Part shown: positions 31,363 through 41,253 of the stretch, piece by piece
How the letters are laid out: the number at the start of each line of letters is the position of its first letter
How positions within the stretch are numbered: position 1 is the first letter of the stretch
NCBI GenBank assembly: GCA_008000375.1
Contig: SMOI01000148.1
Span: 5,025-69,024, forward strand
Direction of reading: 5' to 3'
From: Poteriospumella lacustris
Taxonomy: Eukaryota; Sar; Chrysophyceae; Chromulinales; Dinobryaceae
DNA: 64,000 nt
The notes under the pieces: model-generated
Told to the model about the DNA's origin: nothing
The model's input: the letters and a program-made list of their open reading frames with translations, nothing else
Database searches by the model: none
Program-made: the position numbers and the translations under genes

Positions 31363-32605
31363 AAACCCCCTCCACACGAAACCAGACACAACCAAAAAAA
31401 CGACGGTGACGACTTGCGACCGTTTTTCGGCGCTTGATTCGTGTTGTGTGTATCTGAATCTCTCTTGTGCGGTGCTGTTCGTGTGAGGCCTCTCTCTGTC
31501 TCTTTGTATCTTCTGTGTTGTGTTGGTTCCTCTGTCCCCATTGGTTTTCGTTTCTTTCGTTTGTTGGAGGACGTCGCTTGTTCGGTGTGTCAGAGTGGAG
31601 CGTGTTTTGTGGAGAGGGGAGAGAGGCGGTTCGCTCCCCTTTGTTGAAGCCCGTGGCCCTGTGTCCTCTCCTGTGTGCCCTGGCGGCTCGTACGACAGAG
31701 CCGTTTTCTGGTCGGTGGGAGGTGGTGGCGGTGTTGGTGGTGGTGGCGGGGGGTTTGTTCTTCGTTCGTTCCTCTTGCATTCGTTCGCTCGTCTGCGTCA
31801 AATCTCTTGTCTCTTCTTTCGTTGTTGTTTCCGGCTCACTCGCTCGTTCGCTCGTTCATATCGCTCGCTCGGTGGCATCTCTTTCTTCCTCCGCAACCCC
31901 CCTACCCACAGTGCACAACGCCTCGCCGCCCGCTCTCTCGCCACTGGGGACGTCCTCCCGTTCTCCCCCTTTTCCCCCTTTTTTCTCTCATCTGCCATCG
32001 CTCAATCCACCTCCCTCGCCCCTGTGGCTCTTTCTCTCTCCCTCGCTCTCTCTGTGTGTGTCTCTAACACAGTCGCAGGCGACGGCAGTCGCTGCGTCTC
32101 TTGTGGCCGCATCCTCCTCACCGTCCGCCTGCGCTCCCTCTGCCTCTGCCTCTTTCGTTCGCTTATTTGTTTTTGTTTTTCTTTTCGTTTGTTTCTTCGT
32201 CGTTGGTTCTGTACGTCATCTGCCCCCACGTTGCTGGCGCTGCGTCTCTGCCTCCTGTCCCCTGTCCCCTGCCCCTGTCCCTGTGTCCCTCCTCCTCCTC
32301 CTCCTGCGCCCTGCGCCTGTTTCCTTGACTTCTGCTGCACCCAAAATCCAACAAAAATTACCACCGGAACAACGCATCCTCCTCCGCCTCCTCTCGCTCT
32401 TTCTCTCTGTCTCTCTTTGTCTCTCTTTGTCTCTCGTTCTCTGCCTCTGCCTCTGTCTCTGTCTCTCCAGGCCCCCGTGTGCTGTGTACACACCGCAGGT
32501 GATGGCGGTGGTCGTCTGACAGGCGACGTGACGTGTTAGGGGGTGCGTCTGCTGTGACGCGAGGGGTGTTTGGGGGGGGGGGGTGAGTGGTGTGTAGTGT
32601 CCGCG
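31363..32605. other. Intergenic/3'-UTR region, pyrimidine-rich
   Basis: Over a kilobase of CT-rich sequence downstream of the MAPK gene gives two overlapping 340-350-codon frames made almost wholly of Ser, Leu, Val, Pro and Cys, which I read as a composition artefact. A 12-base G-run sits at about 32572-32583. Confidence 0.45.
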
Positions 32606-33018
32606 GTTATATCTCACCTCGCCTTGTAAATTGTTAACTACGAAACGGATTCCTTTGCTCGGTGTGTACAGCTCTTCTCGTCATCGTCCGTCTTCTTTTT
32701 CGTTGTTGTTGTGGTTGTCGTCCGATGCGTTGTCTGTGTTGTGGTGCTGTGCTCTCGCATCTGTCGCGTCTCTCGCTCTCTTCCTGTTCGTTGGATACGA
32801 GAAGAACGATGATGGTGACATGCATCGGATAGAGCAAAGAGCTTGCGATGCGGTCAAAAGAGACCGCTGCGGGTATACCACACGACCACGAAGGACACAC
32901 GACACACGACACACGATACCGATTGATCCGAGCCGCAGCTGTGCCCCCTGTGGAAGGATATTCAAATGCCACCGTTTCTTTTCGTAGTGACGATTCACAA
33001 GACGAGGTGAGATATAAC
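32606..33018. repeat. Imperfect long inverted repeat (foldback element candidate)
   Basis: The left arm (32606-32648) and right arm (32972-33018) are reverse complements of each other at roughly 85% identity over about 40 nt. Shared cores are GTTATATCTCACCTCG and ACTACGAAA (left-strand sense). The arms enclose about 320 bp. The layout resembles a MITE-like foldback element, but no target-site duplication was evident. Confidence 0.55.
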
Positions 33019-33382
33019 GTTGGCGCCATCGCACCTCCTCACCCCCCTCCCCCACCACCAGCACCACCACCACCACCACTACCCCACCACCGTGTGCAGG
33101 CGTGGCAGCAGCCCATACACACGGGAAGCACGCCCCAGCAGCCACCAGAAGAAGAGAAGAAGCCGTAGCTGTAGAAGACGTAGCAGTAGAAGACGCAACA
33201 GTAGTTGTTGTTGTTACAGTCGCAGTATACACAATACACACGCGCTACTGGTGGTCACGCACGCACACACAAACACACCCCTCGTGTCTCCTACCGCAAC
33301 GTGGCACAGGGGTGGGCCCCGTGGCGGTGCACACAGCACACCACCGCAGAGACACACCGATCGGCCCTCAGCGGTGTCGTGG
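33019..33382. other. Spacer downstream of the DUF3326 gene
   Basis: CACC-rich and CA-rich simple sequence. No gene was seen. Confidence 0.4.
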
Positions 33383-35247
33383 TCACAGCTGCGTCATCGG
33401 TACGGACGGCACCTGTGGCGAGAGACTCGGGCGAAACAGCCCCGCCTTGTGCGCCGCCATCACCCCCGCCGCTTCCAGATACGACTGCACCGTCACGATC
33501 ACCACCGCCTCGTCCGTGGTACGGTCCTCCTCCTCGGCACGGGCGTACAGCAGCGTCTCTGGCGTGACGGCCATTGTTGTGGGATTGTCGGCGACGGCGA
33601 TGATCAACCCACGACGCGCTCGGTCGCGACGAAACCGATCGAGCAACGTCAGTACCGCCGGCCCACCCAACGCATTCACCTGCACACACGCCATACACGC
33701 CACACGCCAGTCAATCAGATATGCAACGAAGACACAGGCAGAGTCAGTAGAAGGAAGACGCACGTACCGGGACGACGACCGCGTCGACATCGTCGCGGTG
33801 CAACAACCCACCGTTACCGCCGCCACTGTCACGGTCACTGTTCCCGCTTCCACTGACCCCTACTGCATTCTCTCGCGTCGGGATCAACCGGGGTGCACGA
33901 TGCAAATACGCGAGCACACACGGCAAGAACGTGTACCCGATTTCTTCGGCGCAGGCCTTGGGCGACACGTCGCCATCTACGCGCCACACAGCAGCGTTAC
34001 CACCACCCCCCGTCAGAAGAAGCGTTAAACGAACCCCCCGCACACGTACATACCTAATGCCGCGGGTAGAAACGCGGGAGCATGGGCACAGGGCACGTGA
34101 CATCGATGCGACACGAGATGACTCAAAATGGCTTCGACGCCGGCGATGCCGTCCACCCCTTCGCCCGCGCGATACGCCGCGAAACGCTCTTCTGCCGATG
34201 GGCCCTGCGCTCCTCCTCCTCCTCCTACACACAAATTAACGATTGAGACGGTCAGACAATGACGCGTGCAGTTGGGGCGGTGGAGGCGTTGGAAGCGGAG
34301 GCGGAGGCGACAGAGGCGACAGAGGCGACGGTGGCGACGGTGGCGACGGAGGAAAACGAAAGAAAAACGCGGAAAATGGTTGAACACACGTCGTACGAGC
34401 CCGATACACCGTATTCACTCATTTTCCACCATTTTCTCCCCACCCTCCTTCCTAGAAAGCCCCCTAGAGAGCGCAACCGTCCACAACGGAGCGACGGTTG
34501 CCCTCACCCCGACACCTCCCCTCCTCTTCCTCTGTTTCTTCATTCCCCCTCTCTCTCCTTACCTTCTAGCGCTAAAGCCGCATCTAATTCATCGTCTTCG
34601 GGGAAACGACCGACGATGGCAATGGCGGTGCAGTGTTTCTGATCGATCAAAAACTCCGCCGCATCGATCAGCGCGCGCGTCTCGTCGACGCTGCCCCACG
34701 AGGCCCCCGATTCGTCGGAAAAGCGATTACTGATCTTCAATGGGACGTTGGTCACGGCCACATGTGCCACATCAATGCCCAACGTCGCACGGGCAGCGTC
34801 AATCACTTGCAAATGCCGTAGACGCAGCTCCGGCTCCATGGCCTTGTCGAAGATGACGCCGATGCGGTGTCCTTGCTTCGTCAGGGGCTGTAGCATCAGC
34901 TCTCCACGTGCAAATCGATTCAAGGAATGACCTTCCACGTACAGGATGTTGTCCTTCGGCCAGTACATCATCGCGCCGTTCATGACGTTCGGGTGCGTCA
35001 CGAGGACATCTGCCACCGACGCCAACAGCTTCGCCGACGGCAACGCATCACCAGCGAAACCTCCAATCTTCGCTCCAATACCCGTCGGGACAATCATCAT
35101 GGCCGTGTAGGGACGTTGAGGTATCATCGTAGCGCTCATTCGTAACCGCAAGCGCGTGGGTCCACGCAACGGCTTCCAGGCGAAGCAAACGATCAGCGAA
35201 CAACACCAAGCCACAAGGCTCAGCGCAACGCCACGTTGTCTCCACAT
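33383..35247 (-). CDS. DUF3326 family protein, probably plastid-targeted, four exons
   Basis: Inferred exons are 34563-35247, 34054-34224, 33768-33976 and 33383-33679, all GT-AG with matching phases, giving 453 aa. Intron 1 is 338 nt, the others 77-88 nt. The body matches the DUF3326 family, known mainly from cyanobacteria and algae: V-P-T-G-I-G-A-K-I-G-G-F-A-G-D-A near residue 55, T-H-P-N-V-M-N-G-A-M-M-Y-W-P, E-P-E-L-R-L-R-H-L-Q-V-I-D-A-A-R, S-G-A-S-W-G, I-A-G-V-E-A-I-L-S-H-L-V in exon 2 and E-E-I-G-Y-T-F-L-P-C-V-L in exon 3. The function is unknown. The N-terminal 40 residues are a signal peptide ending C-F-A-W followed by an Arg-rich stretch with no acidic residues. That is the bipartite pattern with a key Phe used to enter complex plastids of heterokont algae. 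Confidence 0.88.
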
Positions 35248-35847
35248 GGTTCTTCACTGATAAACTGCTGTGCAAGACAAATGCCGAGAGACGAACCATT
35301 TGATGCATCGTCAAAAGTAGATCGAGGAATCGTCTCCGTCATCGGTTCATGTTCAAACAACTCTTTGTACATACCTCATACAATATCTACATCATATAAT
35401 TGAACAATAACGAGATGCTTATGTACATGGCGTCCAAAAATGAAGACCACGTTCAGTTCCGTTTTTGTGTGTAAAGAATGATGTATGACTGCTACTAATT
35501 GGTTTTACGTTACTTTCTTACTCGAAAGACTTTGTTAGTGTGTTGTAAATACTCTCAGGAAGTGTCTCTATACGATGAAATTGAAGATGTACGTAATTGT
35601 TCACATTTTATGTTGTAATAGTGGTAGAGTATCGTGAACACAGTACATATACGAATGTTCTTTAATCTTATCGACATAATCAGACATGCGGGATATTACC
35701 CCGATAAGATGTACAAGTATACTCTCACAAAAGGGAGAGTCCGATAGGTACGATAGATTGATCTCCATTCACACAAGTAGGGACTGGTGAGGTATCGAAA
35801 ATGTACAATAGCAGTCGACCCTTGAGTGAGCGAGAGAGACAAGAGAG
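35248..35847. promoter_or_regulatory. AT-rich divergent promoter region
   Basis: A 600-bp AT-rich spacer separates the DUF3326 gene (minus) and the DUF2867 gene (plus). It has lower GC than its neighbours. No discrete motif could be assigned. Confidence 0.4.
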
Positions 35848-36537
35848 ATGGTCACAAACGAAATAAATCTCTTCTCATCACACACACAGAAGCTCGGCCG
35901 ACCAGTTCATGCTCGAATAGCGCGGGTAGATATGAAACGAAATTTGGTGTGCTCTCTTTTATCGAAAGCCACTGGGAGGCTTGTGAAGGAACGATCATCG
36001 ATTCCTACGGCGTCGATTCTGTCGCCTCTCGCCGACAAGGCTTACTTCTATGATTGCTATGCCTGCAAGATAGAGGACTTGGAAGATCCATTACAAGGCT
36101 TGTCGCCCTTTGGACAAGTCATGGAAATGTTAAAACGAACACCGAAATGGAGCGATGCACTGATGAAGCTCCGCAATCAAGTGGTGTCTCACTTCTTCGG
36201 GCTCAAAGATCTAGGAACCCTGAGCGGAGTGGATCCTTCAAGACCTCTTGCTTCCTATCAAATAGGTGAACGCATTGGCATATTCACCCTGTTGCATGTG
36301 TCCGAAAACCAAGTGGTCCTAGGTGACAACGACAAGCATCTCCACGTACAAGTGTCCTTGTGCCATTATCGCGAGCCAGAATTCGAGAACAAGCCTACTG
36401 CATCCATAACGACTTTGGTTCAAACGCATAACCTCTTGGGAAAGGTGTACATGTTCTTTGTGGAACCAGTTCATGGCATTATCGCCCCCGTGATGCTGGC
36501 GCAACTGGTTGGCCGCCATGGCAAAACTCGCCTGTGA
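35848..36537 (+). CDS. DUF2867 family protein, 229 aa
   Basis: A single exon starts at ATG 35848. Family-like landmarks are the Y-D-C-Y-A-C segment at about 68-73, P-K-W-S-D-A-L-M-K-L-R-N (about 99-110), F-F-G-L-K-D, G-E-R-I-G-I-F, V-L-G-D-N-D-K-H-L-H-V-Q-V-S-L (about 156-170), and G-K-V-Y-M-F-F-V-E-P-V-H near the C-terminus. DUF2867 is mostly bacterial, with no established activity. It is related in fold to the START/SRPBCC-like lipid or ligand-binding proteins only by inference. No targeting peptide was seen. Confidence 0.75.
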   Translation: MVTNEINLFSSHTQKLGRPVHARIARVDMKRNLVCSLLSKATGRLVKERSSIPTASILSPLADKAYFYDCYACKIEDLEDPLQGLSPFGQVMEMLKRTPKWSDALMKLRNQVVSHFFGLKDLGTLSGVDPSRPLASYQIGERIGIFTLLHVSENQVVLGDNDKHLHVQVSLCHYREPEFENKPTASITTLVQTHNLLGKVYMFFVEPVHGIIAPVMLAQLVGRHGKTRL

Positions 36538-37109
36538 TTTTGTTCGTGAACCGATTAGTACGAAACGAATTGAAGAATGATACGGACGATTCTAATAGAA
36601 ACCCCCTCTCTCTGTTGCTGTTGCCTCTGTTGTTGTTATTCCCATTCCATTGCTCATTCGCTGTAAACTAACTATCAACAGCATCTTCGACACATTGTTG
36701 TTAGCCCTGTTCGCTGCACTACATACTTTGACAAGAGCTCCTAAAGTAATCACGCTCGTTACACTGATGTGGCGTATACCTGTGCAATCGACGAGGCATC
36801 ACAACATCGCGGCTAAACGAAAGGGGGACTATCGCACGGACCGATAGGTAGTGTCGTGGGTTGGAAGTGGGGTGCGCACTTCCATTTCTCGGGGTCCCCC
36901 GTTTTATCACGGTAGTGATCCGCCGTTGTTTCCGCAGGTTCCCACCCACGAGCCGATCGACTTCGACACGAGAGAACCAGAAACACATCTTCAGAAGAAG
37001 GTCATCAAGCCGGTCCAACGTAATCTATCTACGCGATCATTATTTTATTGAGTTTGATTCTCCTCCCTTGCTTCCCTTCTGCGAAATATACAACAACAGT
37101 GATCACATC
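36538..37109. promoter_or_regulatory. Intergenic region upstream of the globin gene
   Basis: The sequence is AT-rich at first, then mixed. An upstream frame that would extend the globin N-terminus to 36861 is not protein-like. No gene was seen. Confidence 0.4.
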
Positions 37110-37996
37110 ATGGGTGGTTCAGTCAGCACCGTCACCTTGCCAACCGAAGACACACATGGCAATGCGCGTTCCATAGAAGAATTGAGCAACGTTCTCATGC
37201 CCATTTACTTCATTGAAGAACCTATTTCCAATGAGGAGAAAGAGAAAGCGGTTCGATCCTGGAAAATGATTGCGTCAGGTCAAGCAGCCGAGTTCTATCG
37301 TTTGAAGAAAGCGGATCCCGCCAATGTGCCATGTTCCACGCCGATGGAATTCTTTGGCAATCGGTTCATTCAACGTTTCTTTGAAGTGCACCCCATTGCC
37401 GCGCCGATGTTCAGCAAGACGTCGATGAAGCAGGGGACGCTGTTCTTCCGCATGGTTTCGTTCACCATCGCGGCATTGGACGATGACAGCAAATTCGACA
37501 GCCAATTCGTGACGTTGGCGAAATCGCACAACCGGATGGGCATTCGTGCCGTGGAATGTACGTTATTATTCGTGTATTACTTACTTTGTCGCTTTTTGTG
37601 TCGCATGAAGCTGACACGGCCCTCGTCTACCGGTTCCTGTTTTCAGATGGCATTTTCGGCGAATGTTTGTTTTGGGTGCTGAAACAAACGCTGGGCCCAG
37701 AATACGATGCGATGACGCACATGGGCTGGGTGAAAATCTTCTCGCGTGTCTTGAAGGCGATGGTGCCGGTCGCGGTCGAATATGAGTTGGAGAACAAGAC
37801 GACGATGAAGTCACGTGTGACGTCTCGTTTCCAAGCCTTGACCACGACGTTGGATCAACAAGCGGCACTCAAGGGCAAACTGCACAACGGCGGCAGCAGC
37901 AACAGCGTGTCCTCCTCCAAGTCCGATGGTACATCGTCGCTATCGTCACAGTCGATGGCAACGATCACCTTGGCGACCTTGTCTTCGTCTTCGTAG
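37110..37996 (+). CDS. Single-domain globin with N-terminal myristoylation motif, two exons
   Basis: Exon 1 is 37110-37557 and exon 2 is 37647-37996, around an 89-nt intron (GTACGT...TTTTCAG) that splits a Tyr codon; the product is 265 aa. The globin fold spans residues about 46-190: an R-S-W A-helix, F-x-x-x-P-x-x-x-P-M-F at the C-D region, M-K-Q-G (Gln at the distal E7 position), L-A-K-S-H-N with proximal His140 (F8), Y-G-I-F-G in helix G, and W-V-K-I-F in helix H. The haem-ligand residues are therefore in place. The start M-G-G-S-V-S fits an N-myristoyl transferase substrate. An about 35-residue N-terminal leader and an about 60-residue Ser-rich tail flank the globin. Oxygen sensing, NO detoxification or redox signalling at a membrane are possible but unproven. 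Confidence 0.87.
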
Positions 37997-39584
37997 TCGT
38001 CTTGGTGGTCTTTTAACCCTCCTCCCGACTCTTCGTTCGTTTACTCCTTCCTCCTCCCCCCATCGGCCCATTTCCATCTGGTTTTTCTCAGCCTGCCACC
38101 GCCCCTCATTGTCTTCGTACTCAATTCGTTTGTGTGTGGTCCCCGCTCCATCTCTTGTGCCCTTCATCAGAAGGGAACACAGCCCCACCCTCCTGTCCAC
38201 CCTCCTGTCCAGCCCCCACCCCCCGCATCGCCTTCTCGGCGGGTTTCTCGTGTTGTCACACACGTTCTCTCGCTGTCGTCGCTGAGCCACCGGTAGTCCG
38301 GTTTGGTCGCACACAGCGCCTCTGGTATCTCGTCGTTGTGGCTGGCGCTGAACAGCTCATCTCTTGTCCCTCTGCGTATCTATTTGTGCGCGTCTCGTGC
38401 GGTCACGCACACCACAAGTCGTTTTTCCCGTGTGTTCTCCCGTGTCCGTCTTTCGAAGAGCGCCTCGCTCTGACGCTGTCGCTCTGTCGATTGGCGACAA
38501 CCAGACGCGCGCTCTTTATCTCTTCCTTCCTATACTTTCTCCCATGAGTTGTCTCGTATTGGCGTCTCATTCGTGTGCCTGTGACTCGTGTTCTATCGTT
38601 TTTGTTCCATTTGCAACCGCAGCCTCTGCCCTGTGCCGTTCCCTTCCGCTCCTCATCGCGCTGGTGGTTCCAAGGGCGAGTGATCCAGAAGTGAGGGAGG
38701 AGAGATCCTCGCCCTCACTGGCTAGCTGTCGTCCGATCCGTGTCGCCGTGTTGCTGTGTCTTGTTTCCTGTTCCTATTCGTGTTCGCAGTGTTCTTGTGG
38801 GTCCCGTGTCTTTCCCCACGCAGTGCCATGTAGATGGTCGAGTCAGACAGCGACTTGTTTCTTTCTTTCGATGGCGTCTCGCCCCCCCTCTCCCTCTCCT
38901 CTACAATTGTTTGTCTACACACGTTTATTATCAGAGTTGTTATCTTGATTCGTTACCCCCCCCATCCCGCCCCTCAATTGTCCACTGTACATGTCCCATC
39001 CGTTTCTCGCTTGATGTTACACTGCTCTCCTGTTGACAATTCCTCCCTCACCACCACCATCACCACCGCCGCCTCCGTGTGCGCCCTCTTTCACTATCTT
39101 TCGCTTCTCACCCCCTGCCATTCACTTCTCTTTATTCATTTAAGTTGTCCCATTCACTTGTTTTTCACTCCCCTACACCGCACCTACACGCAATCACACG
39201 GTTATAGGTCTCATTTGCCTCGTGTGTATTCATTAACCTTTAGACAATTACTCTCCACACACAACATAACGTCAACGTTGAGACACGTTGACGTCCACAC
39301 ACTGTTCGTTCTTTGCTCTGACTTTTATTCGTCTTTTGCGCTCTTCGTGTTCTTCGTGTTCTTCGTGTTCTTCGTGTACCCTTCCACGGCTGGGTATCCT
39401 GATATCTCATTCTCTCAGTAGGTCGTAGTTGGGTCGTCGGTGGACATTTAGAAGATATGGTGCTCGACCTGCACCGCCCTTTCTTAACTAAGTACACCCC
39501 TAGTACTGGGTAACTAAACTGGCAGTGCCGGTTGACTCTCGTGTCACCGTCGCCTCCTCACCTCCATCGTCGTAGCGTACCTCA
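37997..39584. other. Intergenic region, pyrimidine-rich
   Basis: CT-rich sequence throughout yields Ser/Leu/Cys-rich spurious frames. A 9-bp tandem repeat (ttcttcgtg, four copies) lies at 39342-39378. No gene is supported. Confidence 0.45.
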
Positions 39585-40963
39585 CAAGATGTGTTACAAG
39601 TGCACATTCTCCATAGAAACCGTCGCCGGAAGTGTACTGCTGGCCGTTTCATATTCTTTGTTCTCTCCCCCGTCGTCGTCGCGCACAGAGCACTGCCTCG
39701 CCCACAACGCGGACATCGACAGCTGCTGGGGCGGTCCACTGTCTTTGGTTTGCCGTTCTGCGAAGATCGACCTGGAAGATGTTCGGTGAAACTAATGTTA
39801 AGATACATTAAGATGGCTAGCGGAGAGGGGAAAGCTGGATACAGAAGATCATTTGATAGATTCTTGTCAAGAGATCGAGTGACTGTCGATCACAATCGAA
39901 ATACTTATCCAAGTCACTCGTTTTCTAGAACTCACCTTCTTACACAACCCCTTTCCTCTCTGTCCCAATGAGCTCCTCCAACAAAGTCGTTCTCATCACC
40001 GGCGCCTCCAGAGGCCTCGGCTTTGGCCTCGTCCAGAAATACCTTGCGTTGCCTGGCGTGCAGGTCGTCGCCACAGCGCGTGACCCAGCGAATGCAAAGG
40101 CGTTGCACGAGCTGACCAAGACACACTCAACGTCGCAGCTGGTGGTGGTGCCGCTGGATGTGAACGCAGAAGAGGCGTATCCAGCGGCGTTGCGCCTGTT
40201 GGAAGAGCGTGGCGTCCGTCACGTGGATGTGTTGATCGCCAACGCGGGTGTGGGTGAAACGACTGCGAGTTTCCTGGGTACTTCGGCCCAAACGATTCGC
40301 GATGTCTTCGAGACGAATGTGATTGGGGCGTTCCTCACGTTGAAATACTTCACTCCGCTCGTGCAGCGTTCCACCGACCGTTTGGTGGTCGTGATGTCGT
40401 CGATCTTGGGTTCCATCGCCGCGGTCAAGGGTAGCGGCTTCTTTGGTGCGATTGCTCCCTATCGTGTCTCGAAGAGCGCCTTGAACATGTTGATTGCGTC
40501 GTATTCGGTCGATGCCGACGTACGCGGTGCGAACATTCGGACGATTTCGTTGCATCCCGGCTGGGTGCAGACGGACATGGGCACCGCCGCCGCACCGTTG
40601 ACGGTCGATCAAAGTACCAGTGGTATTGTGGATGTCCTGCAACACGCCGTGGTTGCGAACGTCTCCGGGGTGGCGGAGAATGAGTACACACGTCGATTGT
40701 TGGCGGAGAACTTGGTCTACGTGGACTACGCCGGCACGGTGCTGGACTGGTAAACCTCCCTCCTCCTCCCCCTCCGTACCCCGTCCGCCTTCTACTGTCG
40801 CGTGTTTGTGTCGTTCTGGAGCGGTTTACTCTCTTCACATATCCCACTGGTGTTTGATCGTGTAGTTTTGTAGCTTTTGTAGTCAATTATTTTTGTCACG
40901 GGCACATATCAGTGTAGCATTTCCTCCTCTGTTAATTCATGACTCTTCTGTTAATTGGCTTAC
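39585..40963. repeat. Segmental duplication, copy A (pairs with 46741-48111)
   Basis: From caagatg at 39585 to ggcttac near 40963 the sequence aligns throughout with 46741-48111. It covers about 380 bp of leader, the complete SDR gene and about 210 bp of 3' flank. The 110 bp before the ATG are almost identical; the distal leader and 3' flank have more substitutions and small indels. Confidence 0.92.
39968..40753 (+). CDS. Short-chain dehydrogenase/reductase, copy A
   Basis: A classical SDR of 261 aa. The cofactor-binding T-G-A-S-R-G-L-G is at residues 11-18, N-A-G-V-G at about 92-96, the catalytic Ser in V-V-M-S-S-I-L-G, and Tyr165-x-x-x-Lys169 in Y-R-V-S-K. H-P-G-W-V-Q-T-D follows as in the C-factor/carbonyl-reductase type of SDR. 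An A-R-D after the second beta strand suggests NADP preference. The substrate is unknown. The encoded protein is identical to copy B at 47113 although the DNAs differ at about 11 positions. No targeting signal is seen, so it is probably cytosolic. Confidence 0.93.
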   Translation: MSSSNKVVLITGASRGLGFGLVQKYLALPGVQVVATARDPANAKALHELTKTHSTSQLVVVPLDVNAEEAYPAALRLLEERGVRHVDVLIANAGVGETTASFLGTSAQTIRDVFETNVIGAFLTLKYFTPLVQRSTDRLVVVMSSILGSIAAVKGSGFFGAIAPYRVSKSALNMLIASYSVDADVRGANIRTISLHPGWVQTDMGTAAAPLTVDQSTSGIVDVLQHAVVANVSGVAENEYTRRLLAENLVYVDYAGTVLDW

Positions 40964-41144
40964 TATCAATCCTATTTCCTCATTAAGGCACTTACTATCA
41001 ATCCTATTTCCTCATTAAGGCACCTACTAACAACAAGACACTTACTAACCACAGGGCTTCCCCCGCCAAACACACTTACTAACCACAGGGCTTCCCCCGC
41101 CAAACACACAGGGCTTCCCCCACCAAACACACTTACTAACCACA
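40959..41144. repeat. Two short tandem repeat families
   Basis: A 32-bp unit beginning cttactatcaatcc occurs twice (40959-40990 and 40991-41022). A unit of about 34 bp beginning cttactaaccacaggg recurs about three times in 41041-41144, one copy lacking its first third. The repeats start where copy A of the SDR duplication ends. Confidence 0.85.
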
Positions 41145-41253
41145 TCAACACGTTCCAAGCGAGCGACATACTGTAGCCAGAGCCCGCTTTCACTGCTCAG
41201 GCATCGTGGCTGTCTTGGCTACCAGCGGGTTCTGAGCAACGATGCGAAGACAA

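Noticed and set aside
31467-32539. Two overlapping frames of 340-350 codons downstream of the MAPK gene
   Set aside because: Pyrimidine-rich DNA gives Ser/Leu/Val/Cys-rich translations in two frames at once, with no motif. This is a composition artefact.
33020-34028. Long plus-strand frames overlapping the DUF3326 gene
   Set aside because: They are antisense to exons that encode recognised DUF3326 motifs.
36861-37109. An N-terminal extension of the globin
   Set aside because: The added residues are not protein-like, while the ATG at 37110 gives a fitting M-G-G-S-V-S start.
37926-39421. Several Ser/Leu/Cys-rich frames between the globin and SDR genes
   Set aside because: Same CT-rich composition bias; no domain and no splice model.
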